From Clostridia bacterium (GTDB taxonomy: Bacteria > Bacillota > Clostridia > Monoglobales > Monoglobaceae): a DNA stretch of 36,629 bases. Every line of letters starts with the position of its first letter. Within the stretch, counting starts at the first letter, position 1. Below, piece by piece: positions 15,347-23,255 of this stretch. The DNA lies in the NCBI GenBank assembly GCA_017436245.1, contig JAFSDN010000084.1:1-36629 (forward strand). Reading direction: 5' to 3'. A program made the translations under genes and the position numbers. The notes beneath the pieces were generated by a model. The model was not told the origin of the DNA, did not search any database, and worked only from the letters and a program-made list of their open reading frames with translations.

Positions 15347-16489
15347 TTGAAAGGATTTAAGAAATTTTTTGCGGCAGTTGCCGCATTGGCTATAAGCGTA
15401 TCGACTTTTGCGGGCGTGGCTGCTGCCGAGCCCGTCACATCATTCGGAACAGTTACGGCATCGGTTCTGAACATCAGAGCAGATGCTTCCACAAACGGTC
15501 AGGTTCTCGGACAGGTGTCAAAGGGTGATTCCGTTGCAATCCATTGGGGAATTCCCGGATGGGTCAGAGTTACTTCAAACGGAGTTACGGGATATGTTTC
15601 TTCGGATTATGTAACAATTGGAGGTTCAGGTTCTCCGCAGACAGCAGTTGTTGAGGTTTCCAGCGATTCGCTGAATCTCAGAGCATCGGCATCAAGGGAT
15701 GCTGCAGTTCTGGCACAGATTCCAAACGGAGCAAAGCTCTCGGTTACCGATGTGAGCTCAGGCTGGGCAAAGGTTACATACAACGGAACATCGGGCTATG
15801 TTTCCGCTGATTACATCAGAATGGGCGGTTCGGGTTCATCATCGGCAACAAAAACAGCAAGCTCATCAAGCTCGGCGGCTTCAACCAGAAAAGCTGTTGT
15901 GAAGCTTTCAAGCGCAACGCTGAATCTCAGAGCGTCGGCATCAACAGATGCTTCGGTTCTGGCCCAGATTCCAAACGGACAGACAATTAGTGTTATGGAA
16001 ACAACAAATTCGGGTTGGGCAAAGGTAAATTACAACGGAACAATCGGATATGTTTCGGCAACTTACCTTGATTTTGGTCAGTCTCAGACAAAGCTGGCAA
16101 GCAGAAGCGGCTCGATTTCCTCAAAGGGACAAGCTGTTGTTGAGCTTGCAAAACAGCATTTGGGCAAGGCGTATGTTTACGGTGCAACCGGCCCAGGCAA
16201 CTTTGACTGCAGCGGACTTGTGTATTATGTTTACAAGCAGATGGGCGTAACTCTCAACCGTGTTGCAAACGATCAGATGTCAAACGGAACTCCGGTTTCA
16301 AGGGATAATCTTCAGCCCGGTGATATTGTTGGTTTCACCAACGGCAGTGGCTATGTTAACCATGTTGGCATTTATGCAGGCAACGGAATGATGATTCACG
16401 CACCTCAGACGGGCGACGTTGTAAAATACGAAAGCATCGTCACAGGAAATTATGCACGCCGTTTGGTTGGCGGAAGACGTATTTTCTGA
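15347..16489 (+). CDS. Secreted cell-wall hydrolase: SH3 x3 plus NlpC/P60
   Basis: This 380-residue exported enzyme should cut peptide stems of peptidoglycan. Residues 1-28 are a signal peptide (KKFFAAVAALAISVSTFAGVAAAEP with an AAA-E cleavage region). Three bacterial SH3 domains follow (about 35-92, 100-160 and 183-243), each with an LNIRA/LNLRA motif and separated by Ser/Gly linkers. The NlpC/P60 domain is C-terminal (about 262-380) with C288 (FDCSGL), H339 (VNHVGIY) and H351 (MIHAP). The TTG at 15347 is chosen because GGAGGT at 15334-15339 precedes it at the right distance; the upstream in-frame TTG overlaps that site. A WalR-like box and a strong promoter lie upstream and a terminator follows. 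Confidence 0.93.
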   Translation: MKGFKKFFAAVAALAISVSTFAGVAAAEPVTSFGTVTASVLNIRADASTNGQVLGQVSKGDSVAIHWGIPGWVRVTSNGVTGYVSSDYVTIGGSGSPQTAVVEVSSDSLNLRASASRDAAVLAQIPNGAKLSVTDVSSGWAKVTYNGTSGYVSADYIRMGGSGSSSATKTASSSSSAASTRKAVVKLSSATLNLRASASTDASVLAQIPNGQTISVMETTNSGWAKVNYNGTIGYVSATYLDFGQSQTKLASRSGSISSKGQAVVELAKQHLGKAYVYGATGPGNFDCSGLVYYVYKQMGVTLNRVANDQMSNGTPVSRDNLQPGDIVGFTNGSGYVNHVGIYAGNGMMIHAPQTGDVVKYESIVTGNYARRLVGGRRIF

Positions 16490-16504
16490 TAAAACAAAAA
16501 ATTT

Positions 16505-16532
16505 GGGCTGTGGCAAGGGTCACAGCCCTTTT
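16505..16532 (+). terminator. Intrinsic terminator of the NlpC/P60 gene
   Basis: An 8-bp stem, GGGCTGTG / CACAGCCC, with an 8-base loop is followed by TTTT. It starts 16 bp after the stop codon. Confidence 0.85.
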
Positions 16533-16540
16533 ATATATCA

Positions 16541-16619
16541 TAGGAAAATGCAACTTTTGTGGTGTCCTTCTGAGCGTCAGCGAAGAATCCTGATGTAAGC
16601 CCCAACATTTACAAAAGAA
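16541..16619. repeat. Fragment of the dispersed 'ctgagcg...cgaagaat' palindrome
   Basis: The segment contains TTCTGAGCG...CGAAGAAT and ends with a 20-base stretch (16600-16619) identical to the right end of the palindrome at 8605-8624. The matching left arm is degenerate. It directly precedes the ribosome-binding site of the next gene, so it is part of that gene's leader or promoter region. Confidence 0.55.
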
Positions 16620-16636
16620 TTGGAATGGAGGAGAAT

Positions 16637-17533
16637 ATGCAAAAAGGCTTTAAACGGAATTTTATATACGGAATTATTGTTATTGTTGCCCTTGTTGTTT
16701 CCTATTTTGGGTCGGAGCCTTTGCGACAGAACAAAAACCGGGATAATATTACGGCGGATGAAATTGCCGTTACCTTTATTGATGTTGAGCAAGGTGATTC
16801 CTGTCTGATTACCGATTCCTCCGGCAAAACCCTTTTGATTGATGGCGGCGAGAGCGAGGCGTATGAATCTCACCTTGAACCCTTTCTTGATTCCTGCGGA
16901 ATTGAGTCGGTTGATACGGCAGTTGTTTCCCATTATCACAGCGACCATATGGACGGTATTTTTGAACTGGTTCGTGACGGAAGGGTGAAAAAACTGGTGA
17001 TTCCCGATTATGAGGATTCGGATGACAGCCGAGCCATGCTTGAAATGCAGGCAAAAAAGAGCGGAACGGCGGTGAGTCTTGTAGCTGACGGCGATGTTAT
17101 TGATTCGGGCATAAACGCACTTGATGCAAGGGTTTTGCATCCCAAAGGGGGCGGTTATGCAGGAAAGAATTTCCACAACAACAGCTCTCTTGTTTTGAGG
17201 GTGGAATACGGAAAAACAGTTTTTATGTTTACGGGAGATATTGAAGCCCGTGCCGAAAGGGAAATTATGGAAAAGTATAATGTTGAATGTGACGTTCTGA
17301 AGGTTGCCCACCATGGCTCAACAACATCATCCACAAAGGAATTTATGGTTGCAGCAGACCCCACATACGGAGTAATTTCGGTGGGCGAGGGAAATCGGTA
17401 TGGGCATCCCCATAATGAGATTCTTGATTTGCTTCAGGATGAGGATGTTCGGGTTTACAGAACAGACAGGGATGGAAATATCACCTTTGAGGTCAGCAAA
17501 AACAGAATTGAAGACATCAGATTTTCAAGGTAA
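16637..17533 (+). CDS. ComEC-like metallo-beta-lactamase-fold hydrolase, membrane anchored
   Basis: This 298-residue protein has one N-terminal membrane helix (about residues 10-26) and an extracytoplasmic metallo-beta-lactamase domain like the C-terminal part of ComEC/Rec2. The metal motif HYHSDHMDG supplies H99, H101, D103 and H104; later ligands are in FTGDIE and VAHHGSTTSS. It lacks the multi-helix Competence channel. The ATG at 16637 is preferred to one at 16625 that overlaps the GGAGGAG site. It precedes holA, the position where Firmicutes usually carry full-length comEC, so it may be a reduced relative or a nuclease or phosphodiesterase with another job. Confidence 0.85.
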   Translation: MQKGFKRNFIYGIIVIVALVVSYFGSEPLRQNKNRDNITADEIAVTFIDVEQGDSCLITDSSGKTLLIDGGESEAYESHLEPFLDSCGIESVDTAVVSHYHSDHMDGIFELVRDGRVKKLVIPDYEDSDDSRAMLEMQAKKSGTAVSLVADGDVIDSGINALDARVLHPKGGGYAGKNFHNNSSLVLRVEYGKTVFMFTGDIEARAEREIMEKYNVECDVLKVAHHGSTTSSTKEFMVAADPTYGVISVGEGNRYGHPHNEILDLLQDEDVRVYRTDRDGNITFEVSKNRIEDIRFSR

Positions 17534-17545
17534 TCATTGTCGTGG

Positions 17546-17706
17546 AAACGGCAGAATGCCGTTTTAAGCGAAATATGTTCCGCAACTTTCAAGCTGTTGG
17601 CTTGAAAGCCACGCATGATTGCAATAGTGTCGGTCTTTGAAAACTACGGTTTTCAAAGGAGTTTGCGATGTATCGCAAACAAAAACCGCAAATGCGTTTC
17701 ACCGAC
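17546..17706. repeat. Multi-hairpin junction upstream of holA
   Basis: Perfect hairpins follow one another: AAACGGCA/TGCCGTTT (17546-17564), CTTTCAAGC/GCTTGAAAG (17586-17608), CTTTGAAAAC/GTTTTCAAAG with a TACG loop (17635-17658), GTTTGCGA/TCGCAAAC (17661-17680) and CGCA/TGCG (17688-17697). The last three are enclosed by GTCGGT (17629-17634) and ACCGAC (17701-17706), giving a cloverleaf-like fold. The first may terminate the upstream gene. The rest is either a mobile palindrome or the holA leader. Confidence 0.7.
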
Positions 17707-17732
17707 TACAATTATAACAAGGAGTTTTGGGT

Positions 17733-18743
17733 ATGGAACCAAAGGATTTGGATAAGCAGATTGCATCGGGAAAAATCGGAAGGTTGTATTTTTTCTTTGG
17801 TGAGGAGCAGTTTTTGCTTGAAAACAAAATAAGAGCAATTAAGTCACGGCTTGTGGACAAGGATTTTGAGGAGTTTAACTATACCAAGCTGGACGGAAAA
17901 AAAGTTTCCGCGGATGAAATTGAATCGGCGTTGCTTTCGGTTCCGGTTATGGCTGAAAAGAAGTTGGTTGTTGTTTCAAACACCAATATTTTTGGTAATG
18001 CAAAAGCAAAGGATTTCACCAAGATTTGCGAAGCTGTTTCGGATATTCCCGAATATATGACGGTTATTTTCACCGAGAAGGAATTTGACAAGAAAAAGGA
18101 AAAAAATCTTGATGTGTTCAAAAAGAATGGCGAGATTGTGAAGTTTGACCTCCTTTCGCCAAAGCAGATTGAGCTGTGGCTTGAAAAGAGCTTTGAAGAA
18201 AAGGGGAAGACGGTTCTTGCCGGCGACCTTTCAAAAATGGTTGCTCTTTGCGGACAGTCCATGTCAAATGTTTACAACGAATATCAGAAATTGCTGAATT
18301 TTGTGGGTGAGCGCTCAAAAATAACTATTGAGGATATTGAGGCGGTTGTTTCAAAATCGGTGGATGCACGGATTTTTGATATGATTGACAACATTGCCGA
18401 GGGCAGAACCAAGACTGTTTTTGAGGAGCTGAATGCCTTGAAATCATCGGGTGAGAATCCTTCAACGGTGCTCTCGCTCATATCTTCAAGAATGGGCGAG
18501 CTCCTTATGGTGAAGCAGCTCAATGACGAAAGAGTTCCCGCAGACAAAATTGCGGAGTATTTTGAACCAAGGAAGCACCCCTTTGTGGTGAAAAAGCTCA
18601 CCGAGCAGAGCCGCAGATTCGGGCTGAAATATCTGAGAGAAATGACACAAAAGGGTATGGAATATACAGTTTCGGTGCGTTCGGGTTTGCTTGACAAGTG
18701 GATTGCCGTTGAAATTTATGTTTCGGAACTGGCGAAAAAATAA
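17733..18743 (+). CDS. holA: DNA polymerase III subunit delta
   Basis: This 336-residue protein is the delta subunit of the clamp loader, which opens the beta sliding clamp during replication. The N-terminal segment LYFFFGEEQFLLENKIRAIKSRL is the family's Walker-A-like region without a functional ATPase. The usual middle helices and collar domain follow (EYQKLLNFVGERSKITIEDIEAVVSKSVDARIFDMID). Length fits the family norm of about 340. The ATG at 17733 has AAGGAG 8 bases upstream; a TTG two codons earlier is less likely. It follows the ComEC-like gene as in many Firmicutes, but rpsT, its frequent neighbour, is replaced by an unrelated gene. Confidence 0.93.
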   Translation: MEPKDLDKQIASGKIGRLYFFFGEEQFLLENKIRAIKSRLVDKDFEEFNYTKLDGKKVSADEIESALLSVPVMAEKKLVVVSNTNIFGNAKAKDFTKICEAVSDIPEYMTVIFTEKEFDKKKEKNLDVFKKNGEIVKFDLLSPKQIELWLEKSFEEKGKTVLAGDLSKMVALCGQSMSNVYNEYQKLLNFVGERSKITIEDIEAVVSKSVDARIFDMIDNIAEGRTKTVFEELNALKSSGENPSTVLSLISSRMGELLMVKQLNDERVPADKIAEYFEPRKHPFVVKKLTEQSRRFGLKYLREMTQKGMEYTVSVRSGLLDKWIAVEIYVSELAKK

Positions 18744-18775
18744 AAATTTAATTAATCACAGAAAGGAAATTTATT

Positions 18776-19147
18776 ATGAGCGGAAAAAAACAGTGGTATA
18801 TTGTTGACGGATACCGTCCGTCGCCTCAGCCTGACCCCAATGCAGATTATACGGGTCACGAAAGTATTATGATTTTAAACACAAACGATGTGGATGCCCA
18901 CGTTCTCATCAGCGTGTATTTTGAGGACAGAGACCCGGTGGAAAATATTCCATATACTGTGCCTGCAAAGCGTATTAGCTGCTTCAAAAGCGATGATAGT
19001 GAAGTTCTGGGCGGTCTTGAAATCGGAATCGGTGTTCAGTATTCAATGGAAATCAAAAGCGATGTGGGTGTGGTTGTGCAGTATGGCAGACTTGATGTTC
19101 AGCAGCCCAATATGGCTTATATGGCACTTATGGCACAGAGTGAGTAA
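18776..19147 (+). CDS. Sensory rhodopsin transducer-family protein (ASRT-like)
   Basis: This 123-residue soluble protein resembles the Anabaena sensory rhodopsin transducer family. The match runs along its length: a W-x-I-x-x-G-Y-x-P start (QWYIVDGYRPSP), HESIMILNTNDVDAHVLISVYFEDRDPV, YTVPAKRISCFK and SDVGVVVQYGRLDVQQ. The family forms beta-rich tetramers and is found widely in bacteria without rhodopsins; a small-molecule or carbohydrate-linked role has been proposed. No rhodopsin gene is in the window. It follows holA by 32 bp with AAAGGAAA upstream and is next to the GH109-like gene, which supports a sugar-related role by context only. Confidence 0.82.
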   Translation: MSGKKQWYIVDGYRPSPQPDPNADYTGHESIMILNTNDVDAHVLISVYFEDRDPVENIPYTVPAKRISCFKSDDSEVLGGLEIGIGVQYSMEIKSDVGVVVQYGRLDVQQPNMAYMALMAQSE

Positions 19148-19164
19148 TTTGGTATAATAAGAGA

Positions 19165-19295
19165 CTGTTGCGTTAAACAAAACGAATGTATAATTATTCC
19201 TTATGTAGGGGTCATTCAAGAATGACCCGCAGGCGATTCGTGAATCGCCCCTACAATTTTGAATATTTATCCACTTAAAATGTTTAACGCAACAG
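19165..19295. repeat. MITE-like element ending in a terminator
   Basis: Perfect 14-bp terminal inverted repeats, CTGTTGCGTTAAAC (19165-19178) and GTTTAACGCAACAG (19282-19295), enclose a three-way palindrome at 19205-19254. That palindrome has GTAGG/CCTAC at its base with GGTCATTC-aa-GAATGACC and GGCGATTC-gt-GAATCGCC as arms. TTTTT follows the right end, so it could terminate the upstream transcript. The inner GTAGGGG...CCCCTAC unit resembles repeats I have seen in other Firmicutes, which I cannot verify here. Confidence 0.75.
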
Positions 19296-19319
19296 CTTTT
19301 TGTTGTGTCGTATTAGGTA

Positions 19320-20660
19320 TTATTCCGCAGGGGTATCTTCTTTTACGGGAAGATTATTGAAAATTTTCACTGATTCATCAACGCAAACCTTGTCAAGACA
19401 GTATTTGCCCTCAACAATGGGTTCACGGTCAATCCACTTTCCTCTTGTGAAGTCGGGAAATTCCACGGGAGCACCGTTCTTTGCGATTGATATTTCGGAA
19501 ATTGTGCCGATTGCCATCCATGTAACGGTGTCGTATGCATCAATGGGGGTATCTGTTCCTGCCTTTACACTTTCAACAAAGGCACGGATAAGAAGCCAGT
19601 CCATACCGCCGTGACCGCCCTTTTCGCCCAACGCTGCATATTCCTTGTGGAGAGGATGGTCATAGGTTTCAAACATTTCTTTTTCGTTGCTTTTAATTTC
19701 TCCGTCCAATGAATGATCTGCTTCCATATCGTCAAAGTAGAGAATCTTGCGTTCTTCGGCGTACATACCTCTTGTGCCTCTCACGGTGAAGTTACGGCTG
19801 TAATATGCTCTGGGTAGGGTGGTGTCAAGGCAAAGCTGCACGGTTTCTCCGTTGGCGCAGGTGATGATTGTGTTCACAATGTCGCCTTGCTTATAGTCAA
19901 TCTGCGAGAAATGACTTTCTTCGCCAATGTGCCTCTTTGCATAATCCTTCAGAGCTCGGCTCTTTGATGCAATGGAGTTCAGGGAAATAATTCTGTTGCC
20001 ACGGTTGATTTTCAGCACCTTTGCAATGGGACCGAAATCGTGGGTGGGGTAGTTGTGAAGATTTCTTGCAATATACTGATGGATTCTGTAATGCTCAACC
20101 TGGTCGTTTTCAACATCCTTAAAAAGGTCGCAGTCGGGAAGATAGTGATGATAACCGCCCACGCAATGAACAATTTCACCAAACTTGCCCTGTTCTGCCA
20201 CATTGAGAGCCATCATTTCACGTCTGCCGTAGCAGCAGTTTTCAAGCATCATAAGGGGTGAGCCTGTTCTTTCGTATGCATCAATGAGGGCATAACATTC
20301 GCTCAGGTCAAAGGCACATCCAACTTCAATACCTGTATATTTGCCTGCTTCCATTGATTTGATTGCCATTTCGGGTCTGCCTGTCCAACTGTTGAAAAAC
20401 AGAATGGCATCAATATCGGGATTGTTGACCAAATCCATATAATCGTATGTAACAATGGGGGTTGGGACGTTCTTTTCTTCAAAGGCTTCAAGAGCTTTGT
20501 CAATTGCCTTTTGGCGTTTGTCGCAAATTGCAACAATTTCAATATCACCGTTTTCGTGAACCATATCAAGGATAACGTAATAGAGCATTCCCCAGCCACG
20601 TCTGCCAAGACCCACAATTCCAAGTTTTACTTTGTCTTTTTTTTCTCTTTTAATTACCAT
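19320..20660 (-). CDS. GH109-like Gfo/Idh/MocA protein (NAD-dependent glycosidase candidate)
   Basis: This 446-residue protein has a Rossmann N-terminus (KLGIVGLGRRGWGMLYY) but is longer than simple Gfo/Idh/MocA dehydrogenases. It carries blocks typical of GH109 alpha-N-acetylgalactosaminidases: NYPTHDFGPIAKVLKINRGNR, LDTTLPRAYYSRNFTVRGTRG, GGHGGMDWLLIRAF and a C-terminal APVEFPDFTRGKW. GH109 enzymes hold NAD+ tightly and cleave by C3 oxidation, elimination and re-addition. No signal peptide is seen, so it would act in the cytoplasm on imported glycosides. It has a GGAGGG site before the ATG. It is divergent from an AraC gene. The exact substrate is uncertain. Confidence 0.8.
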   Translation of the reverse strand: MVIKREKKDKVKLGIVGLGRRGWGMLYYVILDMVHENGDIEIVAICDKRQKAIDKALEAFEEKNVPTPIVTYDYMDLVNNPDIDAILFFNSWTGRPEMAIKSMEAGKYTGIEVGCAFDLSECYALIDAYERTGSPLMMLENCCYGRREMMALNVAEQGKFGEIVHCVGGYHHYLPDCDLFKDVENDQVEHYRIHQYIARNLHNYPTHDFGPIAKVLKINRGNRIISLNSIASKSRALKDYAKRHIGEESHFSQIDYKQGDIVNTIITCANGETVQLCLDTTLPRAYYSRNFTVRGTRGMYAEERKILYFDDMEADHSLDGEIKSNEKEMFETYDHPLHKEYAALGEKGGHGGMDWLLIRAFVESVKAGTDTPIDAYDTVTWMAIGTISEISIAKNGAPVEFPDFTRGKWIDREPIVEGKYCLDKVCVDESVKIFNNLPVKEDTPAE

Positions 20661-20682
20661 GGTTTTCCCTCCGTAGAGTTTA

Positions 20683-20711
20683 TTGACATATATTATTATT
20701 TATGTTATTAT
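20683..20711 (+). promoter_or_regulatory. Promoter of the module 4 AraC gene
   Basis: TTGACA at 20683-20688, a 17-bp spacer and TATTAT at 20706-20711 read toward the AraC gene, 63 bp before its start. The 114-bp divergent region is very AT-rich. I could not settle the opposing promoter for the GH109-like gene. Confidence 0.65.
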
Positions 20712-20774
20712 ATACAAATAAAAATCACAATAAAATATAAAAAAAGATATAAAAAGTAAGGTTTTGGACACAAA

Positions 20775-21587
20775 ATGGCAGAACGAATAAGAAAAGTAAA
20801 ACGGATATTTGAAATTGAACAGATAATGTTCCCTTTTGACAGAAAGTTTGAAAGTGGTTACAGTTTTTCGGGCGAGAGCCATGATTTCTGGGAAATTCTG
20901 TTTGTGAAGGATGGCAAGCTTGAAGTTACGGAGGATGAAAATGTTTACTGGCTTTCGGGCGGCGACATTGTGTTTCATGCTCCCGGAGAGTTCCATCGTC
21001 TGAAAAGCAGCGGCAACACTCAACCCAAGGCTATAAATCTTTCCTTTGTTGCAAGGGGCAATGTGCCGTTGGAATTGACCAAGGGCGTGTTTGCACTTGA
21101 TTTGGTTGAACAAAAAGAGTTTGCTCAGATTTTTCAGCTTGCAAATGATTTTGTTGCCAATGGTGAGGTTGAAGGCTTTGAAGGACAGGAGGCTGCGGAC
21201 AGTCTTGGGGCGTTTTTGCTCAGAGTTTGCCGTAATAATGAATCAAAACAGCAGCTTTCCTCCTCAAACAGAGCCGAGGCATATGGTAAAATTGTTGAGA
21301 CCATGCACCGCGAGATTTATTCAAATTTGTCACTTGCGGAGATTGCGGAAGAGAATTTTATGAGCGTCAGTTACGTCAAGGTGCTGTTTGAACGGTATGC
21401 AGGAGTCAGCCCCAAAAGTTATTATATTAATCTCAGACTCAATGAAATTGTCAGGATGCTTTCGGAGGGTATGGCTGTGAGAGAGATTTCGGAAAAAATG
21501 AATTTTTCATCGCCCAATTATTTTTCGGCGTTCTTCAAGGCACATATGAAAATGACACCGATACAGTTCAGAAACCTGAGTAAATAG
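20775..21587 (+). CDS. AraC-family transcriptional regulator (module 4)
   Basis: This 270-residue protein has an N-terminal cupin domain (HDFWEILFVKDGKLEV..., GGDIVFHAPGEFH) and a C-terminal AraC double helix-turn-helix (about 175-268). The helix-turn-helix includes SLAEIAEENFMSVSYVKVLFERYAGVSPKSY and a second motif ending KMTPIQFRNLSK. It is divergent from the GH109-like gene and is its likely regulator. The ribosome-binding site is weak (AAGG further upstream than usual), which may keep levels low. A long hairpin terminator follows. Confidence 0.9.
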   Translation: MAERIRKVKRIFEIEQIMFPFDRKFESGYSFSGESHDFWEILFVKDGKLEVTEDENVYWLSGGDIVFHAPGEFHRLKSSGNTQPKAINLSFVARGNVPLELTKGVFALDLVEQKEFAQIFQLANDFVANGEVEGFEGQEAADSLGAFLLRVCRNNESKQQLSSSNRAEAYGKIVETMHREIYSNLSLAEIAEENFMSVSYVKVLFERYAGVSPKSYYINLRLNEIVRMLSEGMAVREISEKMNFSSPNYFSAFFKAHMKMTPIQFRNLSK

Positions 21588-21605
21588 GTTCGGTAAAGGC
21601 AAAAA

Positions 21606-21650
21606 CATGGGGCTGTCGCGTTAAGTTTATTTTAACGCAACAGCCCCATG
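21606..21650. terminator. Bidirectional hairpin between AraC and the symporter
   Basis: A 19-bp stem with one mismatch, from CATGGGGCTGTCGCGTTAA (21606-21624) to 21632-21650, separates two convergent genes. It contains GCGTTAA/TTAACGC and CTGT/ACAG, the same motif as the ends of the MITE-like element at 19165-19295. Confidence 0.7.
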
Positions 21651-21669
21651 CTTAATTAATGTTTGATTA

Positions 21670-23199
21670 TTAAAGATTCTTTTCCTGTTCCTGCTGAATG
21701 TCAGGAAATACGGAGAGCATAGGTGCAATATCCTTGTGACGGAGATGACGGTCAAGGTAGTTCTTGGTAATCTTGCACACAAGACCCGAAAGAACAACAA
21801 CACCAATAAGGTTGGGAATCATCATAAGTCCGTTGAAGGTGTCTGAAATATCCCATGCAAGGGAAGATGTCATAAGCGCACCGCATAGAATCATAACAAG
21901 GTGAATAACCTTGTAGAGCTTGGTTGTTTTTGAACCAAAGAGGTATTCCCATGCCTTTGTTCCGTAGTGATCCCAGCCGAGAACTGTGGTGAAGGCAAAG
22001 AGAAGAATTGCAATGGCAATAAACTTGCCGCCGATGTTTCCGTAGCCGAATACTGAGTTGAAGGCTGTTGCGACCAGTGTTGCATCTGTGCCGTCAGGGA
22101 GACTGCCAATGGGAGTTGCAAGGTCATATACTCCCGATGTGAGAATAACAAGGGCTGTCAGAGTGCATACAACGATTGTGTCGGCAAATACTTCAAAGAT
22201 GCCCCACATACCCTGCTGAACGGGCTCTTTTACGTTTGAATTGGAGTGTACCATTACCGAAGAGCCAAGACCTGCTTCGTTGGAGAACACACCGCGCTTG
22301 AAGCCGGGAACCATAACCTTGCTGATTATGTAGCCAAGTCCGCCGCCGGCAACCGCAATGGGCTTGAATGCCTGAACAAAAATTGCCTTGAATGCTGGAA
22401 GAATGTTGTCATAGTTTACAATAACAATTGCAAGGCTGCCCAAAATGAACAGCACAACCATGAAGGGAACAACCTTTTCGGCGAAGGAAGCAATTCTCTT
22501 GAGACCTCCGAGTGTGATGAATGCGGCGATTGCAACAAGGACAAGTCCGATAACAAGTGAATATACCGAAACCCCGTCATAAAGCTGAATGTCTGCCAAT
22601 GCATCAACACGGAATGAGCTTTCAATATTAATAACAATTTTGTTAATCTGACCCATAGCACCTATGCCGAAGGATGCAAGAAGGGTAAAGATTGAAAACA
22701 GAATCGCAAGAATTTTTCCCACGCGCTTACAGCCTTTTTTTGCACCGAGACCGTCCTGAAGGTAGTACATTGCACCGCCTGACCATTCGCCGTCTTTGTT
22801 CTTGCGGCGATAATAAATTCCCAGGACATTTTCTGCATAGTTTGTCATCATTCCGAAGAATGCCGCAACCCACATCCAGAAAATTGCGCCTGCACCGCCT
22901 GTGCAGATTGCTGTTGCAACACCGGCAATGTTACCAACACCGATTGTTGCCGCAAGGGCTGTGCAAAGTGCCTGAAAAGGCGAAATCTGTTTGTCCTGTG
23001 AATGGGAAATTACATCCTTTTTGAAAAGACTGCCGATGGTGTTCTTCCACCAAAGCGGAAGATGTGTGACCTGAAATACCTTGGTGAGCAGGGTGACAAG
23101 CACGCCTGTGAGAATCAACAAGGTAACACCGAATACACCCCATATAAAGCCGTTTACGACATTGTTATATGAGGCAAGCTGTTGGAAAAATGAGTTCAT
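21670..23199 (-). CDS. Sodium:alanine/glycine symporter (AGCS family)
   Basis: This 509-residue integral membrane protein of about ten or eleven helices imports alanine or glycine with Na+. The family signature is plain: PFQALCTALAATIGVGNIAGVATAI followed by GGAGAIFWMWVAAFFGM. Later conserved segments are GVFSNEAGLGSS and the FAFTTVLGWDHYGTKAWEYLFG region. The ATG at 23199 is chosen because GGAG precedes it; the longer frame runs into the leader. A glycine riboswitch with an overlapping terminator lies upstream, so glycine (or possibly alanine) is the likely cargo and expression is set by the cell's glycine level. Confidence 0.93.
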   Translation of the reverse strand: MNSFFQQLASYNNVVNGFIWGVFGVTLLILTGVLVTLLTKVFQVTHLPLWWKNTIGSLFKKDVISHSQDKQISPFQALCTALAATIGVGNIAGVATAICTGGAGAIFWMWVAAFFGMMTNYAENVLGIYYRRKNKDGEWSGGAMYYLQDGLGAKKGCKRVGKILAILFSIFTLLASFGIGAMGQINKIVINIESSFRVDALADIQLYDGVSVYSLVIGLVLVAIAAFITLGGLKRIASFAEKVVPFMVVLFILGSLAIVIVNYDNILPAFKAIFVQAFKPIAVAGGGLGYIISKVMVPGFKRGVFSNEAGLGSSVMVHSNSNVKEPVQQGMWGIFEVFADTIVVCTLTALVILTSGVYDLATPIGSLPDGTDATLVATAFNSVFGYGNIGGKFIAIAILLFAFTTVLGWDHYGTKAWEYLFGSKTTKLYKVIHLVMILCGALMTSSLAWDISDTFNGLMMIPNLIGVVVLSGLVCKITKNYLDRHLRHKDIAPMLSVFPDIQQEQEKNL

Positions 23200-23255
23200 A
23201 AAAATCTCCGTTCCGCCGCCATACGTCGGCAAATATAGTATTTTTAAAATGTCTC

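Noticed and set aside
16577..17314. 245-codon antisense frame opposite the ComEC-like gene
   Set aside because: The opposite strand encodes a protein with clear metal-binding motifs; this frame is Asn/Ile-rich and matches nothing.
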